A DNA stretch of 19,608 nt, taken from contig CAZLCX010000037.1 in assembly GCA_964558325.1 (NCBI GenBank), positions 1 through 19,608 of the forward strand. The letters are read 5' to 3'. Below are positions 14,520 to 19,608 of the stretch, in pieces. The notes beneath the pieces were generated by a model. The model did not search any database. It saw only the letters and a list, made by a program, of their open reading frames with translations, and was not told the DNA's origin. The stretch is from Halonatronomonas sp964558325. GTDB lineage: Bacteria > Bacillota > Halanaerobiia > Halanaerobiales > Halarsenatibacteraceae. Position 1 is the first letter of the stretch, and every line of letters starts with the position of its first letter. A program made the translations under genes and the position numbers.

Positions 14520-14546
14520 ATTATACTAAAATTCACAAAACATCAA
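14520..14546 (-). promoter_or_regulatory. Possible promoter of ald
   Basis: Minus-strand TTGATG (14541-14546) and a perfect TATAAT (14520-14525) are separated by only 15 bp, directly after the T tract of the upstream terminator. This would leave a leader of about 125 bases, AT-rich and without an obvious riboswitch. The short spacer lowers confidence. Confidence 0.35.
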
Positions 14547-14575
14547 GAAAAATATGCCCGCTTAAGCGGACATAT
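14547..14575 (-). terminator. Rho-independent terminator of the parvulin gene
   Basis: On the minus strand, shortly after the stop codon, ATATGTCCGC and GCGGGCATAT form a 10-bp stem (one G-T pair) with a TTAA loop, followed by ATTTTTC-type sequence. Confidence 0.85.
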
Positions 14576-14585
14576 CCAATTATAT

Positions 14586-15608
14586 TTAAAGTTTATTTTC
14601 AACTTCAGCATTTTCCTTTAATTCTTCTACATAATCCTCCCAGATATCCTGTCTTTCTCTCTCTAGTAAAATAGCCTCAATCTCATCCTTGACTTCTGAG
14701 AAATCTCTTAGACCAGCTTCAACTTTCTCATCAACTTTAATGATATGATAGCCAAAATCAGTCTGAACAACTTCAGATATTTCACCAGCTTCTAAGGCTA
14801 AGGCAGCTTCTTTAAAAGTTTCATCAAACTGGGTAGATTCATTGACAACACCTAATTTACCCCCAGTTTCTGCTGAAGGACCAGTTGATACTTCTCTGGC
14901 TAAATCTGCAAAATCTTCACCAGAGTTTAACCTTTCAAGGGCTTCTTCTGCAGCTTCCTCATTATCCAGAATAATATGCCTTACCTCTGAGCCAGCTTCA
15001 ATCTCAAAGTTGCTCTGGTTATTATCATAATATTCCTGCATATCTTCTTCAGTAATCTCTATAGGACCTACAGTTTCTTCCTGAAGAGCAAAGATCAACA
15101 TATCTTCTTCATTTCTCTCTAAAAACATACTCTTATATTCATCTAAAGACTCAATTCCCTGCTGCTGTAATGCCTCAAGTAATTGTTGTTCATTTAAATT
15201 ATTTTGAGCCATTACAAGCTCTAAATGGTCATCAAAGAATTCTTCTTTATCTTCATCAGTCATTTCAATATCCTTTTCTTCAACTTCTCTATTTAATAAA
15301 TAATAAGTTAAAAATTCATCAAATTTCATCTTTCTAAATTCATTCATTAAGTCTCGGCCGGCCTCTGTCTGTAAGAGCAACTGACCAAATTCCTGGTTAG
15401 TTTGAAAAATCTGCATTACAACCTGCTCAGTACCTATAACTTCATCTACTTCAAGAACTGAGATTTCTTCTCCATTGATAATTGCTGCTGTTTCATCTTC
15501 CATCTCCTGGGCAGAAACAGATGTCCCCGCTAATAAAACAAATGCCAAAACTCCAATTAAAACAATCGACGAAATTTTCTTCAATAAAATAACTATCAAC
15601 TCCTCCAT
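14586..15608 (-). CDS. Exported parvulin-type peptidyl-prolyl isomerase (PrsA/SurA-like foldase)
   Basis: Extracytoplasmic chaperone and peptidyl-prolyl cis-trans isomerase of 340 residues. A signal peptide ends at about SVSA-QE (residues 30-35) without a lipobox cysteine, unlike Bacillus PrsA, so the mature protein should be soluble. A SurA-N-like helical chaperone region (about 38-200) is followed by one rotamase domain (about 208-294) with EVRHIIL, TGPSAETGGKLG and DFGYHIIKV (H211, H288). The mature protein is strongly acidic. Two starts are possible: ATG 15608 (AAGGGAG 12 bases upstream) or TTG 15584 (GGAGGAG 15 bases upstream). The latter gives the more orthodox signal peptide MKKISSIVLIG. 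No clear promoter of its own is seen; it follows tRNA-Asn on the same strand. Confidence 0.88.
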   Translation of the reverse strand: MEELIVILLKKISSIVLIGVLAFVLLAGTSVSAQEMEDETAAIINGEEISVLEVDEVIGTEQVVMQIFQTNQEFGQLLLQTEAGRDLMNEFRKMKFDEFLTYYLLNREVEEKDIEMTDEDKEEFFDDHLELVMAQNNLNEQQLLEALQQQGIESLDEYKSMFLERNEEDMLIFALQEETVGPIEITEEDMQEYYDNNQSNFEIEAGSEVRHIILDNEEAAEEALERLNSGEDFADLAREVSTGPSAETGGKLGVVNESTQFDETFKEAALALEAGEISEVVQTDFGYHIIKVDEKVEAGLRDFSEVKDEIEAILLERERQDIWEDYVEELKENAEVENKL

Positions 15609-15669
15609 GTTTTTTTATTTCTCCCTTTATTACTTCTAGATTAAAATATGAAATCCTTTAAAAAAATAA

Positions 15670-15745
15670 TGGCTCCCCGAGCAGGACTCGAACCTGCGAC
15701 AAAGTGGTTAACAGCCACTCGCTCTGCCAGCTGAGCTATCGGGGA
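15670..15745 (-). tRNA. tRNA-Asn(GTT)
   Basis: The minus strand gives a 76-base class I tRNA with encoded CCA. The acceptor stem is TCCCCGA with TCGGGGA, the D arm TAGCTCAGCTGGCAGAGC, the anticodon loop CTGTTAA with anticodon GTT, and the T loop GGTTCGAGTCC. It follows the 5S rRNA gene by 16 bases, probably processed from the same transcript. The first T run after it (TTATTTTTTT) could end transcription, but no separate hairpin is seen. Confidence 0.97.
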
Positions 15746-15761
15746 GCAATAAATATAAAAA

Positions 15762-15875
15762 TCGGCGACGACCTACTCTCCCACAAAGTCACCCTTGCAG
15801 TACCATAGGCGCTGGAGGACTTTACTTCTGTGTTCGAAATGGGAACAGGTGTTTCCCCTCCGCTATTGTCACCGA
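15762..15875 (-). rRNA. rrf: 5S ribosomal RNA
   Basis: On the minus strand the 5' end TCGGTGAC pairs with the 3' end GTCGCCGA to form helix I. The conserved internal stretches CACCTGTTCCCAT, CGAACACAGAAGT and GGGAGAGTAGGTC are present in order. The ends may extend by one or two bases. No 23S or 16S gene precedes it: the upstream neighbour is a peptide-transporter permease 100 bp away. Confidence 0.95.
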
Positions 15876-15921
15876 AAATTTTATTCAATTATTTAAAGAG
15901 TATTTCTCAATCACAATTACT

Positions 15922-15950
15922 ATAATACATCATATAAGGCCTTCTGTCAA
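15922..15950 (-). promoter_or_regulatory. Strong promoter of the 5S rRNA-tRNA-Asn unit
   Basis: Minus strand: a perfect TTGACA (15945-15950), a 17-bp spacer, and TATTAT (15922-15927). Transcription should begin about 40 bases before the 5S gene. The -35 box stands only 27 bp after the stop codon of the upstream permease, with no terminator hairpin between. Confidence 0.82.
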
Positions 15951-15977
15951 GAATTAATTATACTTTTTATCTACTTT

Positions 15978-16823
15978 TTAATCTCTGCTCATTTTAGGAT
16001 CAAGAGCATCCCTGAGGCCGTCTCCAAATAAATTAAACCCTAAAACAGTTAACATAATTGCCAGCCCAGGATATGTTGTCACATGATGAGCAGTCCTGAT
16101 ATAACCTCGACCCTGACTTAAGATTGCCCCCCATTCTGGAATTGGAGCCTGGGCACCTAAACCTAAAAACCCAAGGCCGGCAGCCCATAAAATAGCCGCC
16201 CCAACCTGAAGAGAAGACTGCACAATTATTGGAGCCAGACAATGAGGCAATACATGTTTAAAAATAATTTTGCTCTCTCTAACCCCTAAAGCTTTTGCAG
16301 CCTCAACAAACTCATTATTTTTAATCGATAAGACAGAGCCTCTAACCAGCCTGATATAAGTTGGGATAGATACTATTCCAACTGCAATCATAGCATTTAC
16401 CAGCCCGACTCCCATAACTGAAACAATTATAATAGCCAGCAACATACCTGGGAAAGCCATCATAATATCAACAAATCTCTGGACAATTATATCTATCTTG
16501 CCACCATAATAACCTGAAATAGCACCAATCGGAACACCTACAACCAGTCCAATTGCAACTGAAATAAAACCAATTGTAATTGAAATTCTGGCTCCATGGA
16601 TAATTCTACTTAAAACATCTCGTCCTAAATCATCAGTCCCTAAAAGATGTTCACTGGAAGGGCCCTCTAAAGTCCTAAAAAAATCAGTCTGATATGGATT
16701 ATGAGGGGCTATTACTGGTGCTAAAGCAGCAATTACAAATAAAGCAAGTATAAAAATTATCCCTGCTATAGCCAATCTATTCCTTCTTAACTGTCTAAAT
16801 GCTTTGCTTTTAAAAAATTGCAT
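15978..16823 (-). CDS. Peptide ABC transporter permease, DppC/OppC type
   Basis: Inner-membrane permease of 281 residues in the peptide/nickel uptake family. The N-terminal OppC-like segment (FRQLRRNRLAIAGIIFILALF) leads into the first membrane helix. The periplasmic HNPYQTDFF and GTDDLGRDVLSRIIHGARIS segments mark the DppC branch. About six hydrophobic segments follow. The ATPase-contact EAA loop is EAAKALGVRESKIIFKHVLP (174-193). ATG at 16823 has a GGAGGGG site 7 bases upstream, and the gene starts 14 bp after the partner permease. It is the last transporter gene; the two ATPases normally following (DppD/DppF) are absent here. Peptide transport is the family default; nickel or other solutes cannot be excluded. 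Confidence 0.92.
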   Translation of the reverse strand: MQFFKSKAFRQLRRNRLAIAGIIFILALFVIAALAPVIAPHNPYQTDFFRTLEGPSSEHLLGTDDLGRDVLSRIIHGARISITIGFISVAIGLVVGVPIGAISGYYGGKIDIIVQRFVDIMMAFPGMLLAIIIVSVMGVGLVNAMIAVGIVSIPTYIRLVRGSVLSIKNNEFVEAAKALGVRESKIIFKHVLPHCLAPIIVQSSLQVGAAILWAAGLGFLGLGAQAPIPEWGAILSQGRGYIRTAHHVTTYPGLAIMLTVLGFNLFGDGLRDALDPKMSRD

Positions 16824-16837
16824 TAATTATCCCCTCC

Positions 16838-17758
16838 TTAACCATACTGGATCTTTGGATCCAGAAAAGCATATATTATATCAACTAATAAATTTATTAA
16901 GACAAATAATAAAGAAAGTAATAGGACTGAGCCCTGCACAACTGGATAATCCCGGGCCAAAATTGAATCAACCATCAATCTACCAACTCCAGGCCAGGAA
17001 AAAACTGTTTCAGTTAAAACTGCCCCTCCAAGCAACAAACCGAACCGGAGTCCCAATATTGTAACTATTGGTATTAAAGCATTCCGTAAAGCATGCTTTA
17101 CAATTACAACCCTTTCAACTAAACCTTTAGACCTGGCTGTAGTAATATAATCCATATTTAAAACTTCTAGCATACTGGATCTTGTCATTCTGGCTATTAA
17201 AGCCGTAGAATGGGCTGCCAGTGTAACTGCTGGCAGAACAAAATGCTGGGGAGTTCCCATACCTGATGAAGGCAGCCAGCCCAGCCGAACCGAAAATATA
17301 AGCATCAAAATCAAGCCCAGCCAGAAAACAGGGGCTGCCACCCCAAACAAAGAAAACACCATCGTTACATTATCAAGTAGTGAATAGGGCCGGGTAGCCG
17401 ATATTACCCCCACCAGAATCCCAAAAAAACTTGCTAAAATTAAAGAAAGAGCTGTTAAAGCAAGCGTATTTAAAAATCTGGGCCATATTTCAAGTGCTGC
17501 AGGCCGATTGGTTCTTGTAGACCTTCCCAGATCACCTCTAAACAATCTATTAATAAAAACTCCAAACTGAACAGGTAGTGGTTCATCCAATCCTAAATTT
17601 GTCCTCACCTGGGCAACATATTCTGGAGTTGCATGAACACCTGCCATTGCCACAGCAGGATCACCAGGTAATAACCTGACCATCCCAAAAACAATTATAG
17701 CTACCCCGATTAAAACAGGAATTAATAATACCAACCTTCTTAACATATATGACGACAC
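16838..17758 (-). CDS. Peptide ABC transporter permease, DppB/OppB type
   Basis: Inner-membrane permease of 306 residues that pairs with the following DppC-type protein. The start SYMLRRLVLLIPVLIGVAIIVFGMVRLLPGDPA contains the DppB-type first helix and LPGDPA signature. The EAA-like loop TTARSKGLVERVVIVKHALR (about 211-230) contacts the ATPases, and the protein ends in the typical AFLDPKIQYG. The start codon is GTG at 17758, preceded by GGAGGG about 6-7 bases upstream. It is separated from the binding-protein gene by 112 bp with a hairpin, which should lower its expression relative to the binding protein. Confidence 0.93.
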   Translation of the reverse strand: MSSYMLRRLVLLIPVLIGVAIIVFGMVRLLPGDPAVAMAGVHATPEYVAQVRTNLGLDEPLPVQFGVFINRLFRGDLGRSTRTNRPAALEIWPRFLNTLALTALSLILASFFGILVGVISATRPYSLLDNVTMVFSLFGVAAPVFWLGLILMLIFSVRLGWLPSSGMGTPQHFVLPAVTLAAHSTALIARMTRSSMLEVLNMDYITTARSKGLVERVVIVKHALRNALIPIVTILGLRFGLLLGGAVLTETVFSWPGVGRLMVDSILARDYPVVQGSVLLLSLLFVLINLLVDIIYAFLDPKIQYG

Positions 17759-17792
17759 AGCAATCCCTCCTGGAAAACTAGTTTCAAGAATA

Positions 17793-17828
17793 AATCAAAC
17801 CCTGCCTGACTAAAAGCAGGGCTTGATT
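17793..17828 (-). terminator. Intercistronic hairpin between binding protein and permease genes
   Basis: On the minus strand AATCAAGCCCTGC pairs with GCAGGGTTTGATT over 13 bp (one G-T pair), with a 10-base loop. The tail is only moderately T-rich (TATTCTT), so partial termination or 3'-end protection of the binding-protein message is more likely than a full stop. This arrangement is common where a binding protein is needed in excess over its permease. Confidence 0.65.
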
Positions 17829-17870
17829 ATTATAATTTATTCTTTAAATAATAATATATTAAATTGAAGT

Positions 17871-19433
17871 TTATTCATCAGCAAAATATGCTTCATGGGC
17901 AAGTATACTTTCTCTTGGATGATGGATTAAACCTTCTACTTCATTTCTAACACCATTAAGCTGCGAAATGCTGTGTAGGAAGATCCATGGTGCGTCATCC
18001 CAGATCAATTCAATTGCTTCAGCATATAATTCTTTTCTAGCTTCTTGATCTGAAGTAACTCTAGCTTCTTCTAATAATTCGTCTACACCTTCATGATCTC
18101 CGAAATGCCAGTTATTTCCATTTGGAGCCCATTCATCTGAATGGAATAAAGCATATAGACCATAATCAGCATCACCAGTTACAGTACCCCAACCAAGGAA
18201 ATACATATCATGTTCTACATCTTCTGGCTCTTCTCCACCAACTACTTCAAGATAAGTAGCCCATTCCATGGTTTCCATATTTGCTTCTACTCCAACATCA
18301 GCAAGCTGACTCTGTATTGCCTGGGCAATAGTTTCATCCATAGGATAACGACCTACTGGATAATAAAAATCTACTTCTAAGCCGTCTTCATAACCGGCTT
18401 CAGCTAATAATTCCTTTGCTCTATCTGGATCATATTCATATATTTCCTGTTCTGAGTAACCAAAAATATCAGGAGAAATTGGAGCATCAGATGGGCGTCC
18501 TGCGCCATCAATAATATTCTCAACAATTGATTCACTATCTACAGCATAGTTCATAGCTTTTCTAACTCTAACATCATCAAAGGGCTCTCGATGATTATTT
18601 AAACCAACATAAAGTGTTCTCAAGCTAGGAACATTTTCAACTGTTAAATCAGGATTTTCTTCTAATCTTGAAACATCTCTGGCAGGAACATTCATGATCG
18701 CATGAGCTTCTCCAGTTTCTAGCATTACAACTCTAGTAGACTCTTCAGGGACAACAAGTACCTCTACTTCATCTAAATAAGCATTATCTCCCCAGTAATC
18801 ATCATTTCTAGTCATTAAAACAGCTTCCCCACGATTCCAGCCATCCATCTTAAATGGTCCAGTACCTACTATATTCTCACCAACATCTTCTTTTGGATCA
18901 TCAGGATCAACTGAAGCAGGGCTTACCATAGATATAAAATCATGTGATAAATGGGCAAGGATTGGAGCAAAAGGCTCCTCAGTAGTTAACCTAATAGTAT
19001 ATTCATCTACTACTTCAATATCTTCAATAGAATTAATCAAGAAGGAATAAACTGCACCTTCATCTAAAAGCCTTTCTAAATTAAATTTAACAGCTTCAGC
19101 ATTAAATGGCTCTCCATCATGAAATTCGATACCTTCTCTTAAATAGATATCATAAACTTTACCATCATCGGAAACATCATAATCTTCTGCTAAAAGCGGC
19201 TCAATATCCCCATCAGGTTTCATTTCAAAAAGAGTTTCCATCATATGAACCATAACCATAGCAGCAGGCGATGATTGAGCATATAATGGATCTAGAGATT
19301 CTGGATCAGCACCAATAGCAATTTTTAAATTTCCACCCTCCTGTGGCTCCTGGGCCATAACCCCAAGACTGTTAGTAAATAATAAAGAAAAAGCCATAAC
19401 CAACACAACAATTCCTAAAATTCTCTTTTTCAT
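17871..19433 (-). CDS. Extracellular solute-binding protein, family 5 (peptide-type)
   Basis: Exported binding protein of 520 residues for the adjacent permeases. Signal peptide MKKRILGIVVLVMAFSLLF is followed by a cleavage site near VMA-QE. There is no lipobox cysteine, so the protein is probably free in a periplasm. Family 5 signatures: LKIAIGADPESLDPLYAQ, LAEDYDVSDDGKVYDIYLREGIEFHDGEPFNA in the first lobe, GTGPF, then RKAMNYAVD and DRAKELLAEAGY. The mature protein is very acidic. ATG at 19433 follows AAAGGAG about 10 bases upstream. Overlapping TATAAT boxes lie at 19491-19501, but I find no good -35 partner. Peptides are the default ligand; glutathione, nickel or opines remain possible. 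Confidence 0.92.
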   Translation of the reverse strand: MKKRILGIVVLVMAFSLLFTNSLGVMAQEPQEGGNLKIAIGADPESLDPLYAQSSPAAMVMVHMMETLFEMKPDGDIEPLLAEDYDVSDDGKVYDIYLREGIEFHDGEPFNAEAVKFNLERLLDEGAVYSFLINSIEDIEVVDEYTIRLTTEEPFAPILAHLSHDFISMVSPASVDPDDPKEDVGENIVGTGPFKMDGWNRGEAVLMTRNDDYWGDNAYLDEVEVLVVPEESTRVVMLETGEAHAIMNVPARDVSRLEENPDLTVENVPSLRTLYVGLNNHREPFDDVRVRKAMNYAVDSESIVENIIDGAGRPSDAPISPDIFGYSEQEIYEYDPDRAKELLAEAGYEDGLEVDFYYPVGRYPMDETIAQAIQSQLADVGVEANMETMEWATYLEVVGGEEPEDVEHDMYFLGWGTVTGDADYGLYALFHSDEWAPNGNNWHFGDHEGVDELLEEARVTSDQEARKELYAEAIELIWDDAPWIFLHSISQLNGVRNEVEGLIHHPRESILAHEAYFADE

Positions 19434-19572
19434 TAGTAATAATCTCCTTTCTCCTCTATTCTAGCTTTTTACTAATTTAAAGTGTTATTTATTATATTAT
19501 ACTTTTAAATATAAATTCCTTCTTTTTTCGTCATGTTATTTTATTAATTAATTCAAAAACCCTATAAAACAG

Positions 19573-19598
19573 AAAAAATCTCTGCAGTAAGCAGAGAT
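19573..19598 (-). terminator. Rho-independent terminator of a gene beyond the right edge
   Basis: Minus strand: ATCTCTGC and GCAGAGAT form a perfect 8-bp stem around TTACT, followed by six Ts. The T run lies on the minus-strand side only, so it ends a minus-strand gene lying to the right of the window and insulates the transporter operon. Confidence 0.85.
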
Positions 19599-19608
19599 AA
19601 AAGTAAAA

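Overview
The window looks like a chromosomal segment from an AT-rich, anaerobic, amino-acid- and peptide-fermenting member of the Bacillota. A diderm halophile of the Halanaerobiales type would fit: the exported proteins are very acidic, the substrate-binding protein and the foldase have signal peptides but no lipobox cysteine, and the core genes match the clostridial ornithine pathway. The taxonomic placement is inference; no diagnostic marker gene is present.

Layout. 1-159: a tRNA-Ser(TGA) gene on the minus strand, cut at the window edge, with its promoter facing that of the next gene. 160-2494: two plus-strand genes, an M28-like DUF4910-family aminopeptidase and a GNAT acetyltransferase. 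2497-11523: a minus-strand operon of eight genes read in the order ord, ortA, ortB, glmL-like, oraS, oraE, alr, flavin oxidoreductase. A 100-N assembly gap (8682-8781) lies at the 3' end of ortB. 11607-12788: an M20-family amidohydrolase. 12789-13265: a 477-bp intergenic region holding a degenerate 11-bp tandem array, two terminator-like hairpins and a promoter. 13266-14387: alanine dehydrogenase. 14586-15608: a PrsA/SurA-type parvulin. 15670-15875: a 5S rRNA-tRNA-Asn unit with its own consensus promoter and no 16S or 23S. 15978-19433: a peptide ABC transporter (binding protein and two permeases, no ATPases). The right edge carries the terminator of a further minus-strand gene.

How the genes work together. 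OraSE (B12 and PLP) turns D-ornithine into 2,4-diaminopentanoate. Ord deaminates it oxidatively to 2-amino-4-ketopentanoate. OrtAB cleaves this with CoA to acetyl-CoA and D-alanine. The GlmL-like ATPase probably reactivates the B12 mutase. The racemase in the operon is a classical alanine racemase rather than a clostridial Orr-type ornithine racemase. It may therefore serve the exit of the pathway (D-Ala to L-Ala, then pyruvate through the nearby Ald) and not, or not only, its entry. The peptidases and the peptide transporter around the operon fit a life on peptides and amino acids.

The least explained parts are the 11-bp array with an orphan terminator behind it at 12913-13115, the flavin oxidoreductase with a cysteine cluster at the end of the ornithine operon, and the free-standing 5S-tRNA-Asn unit.
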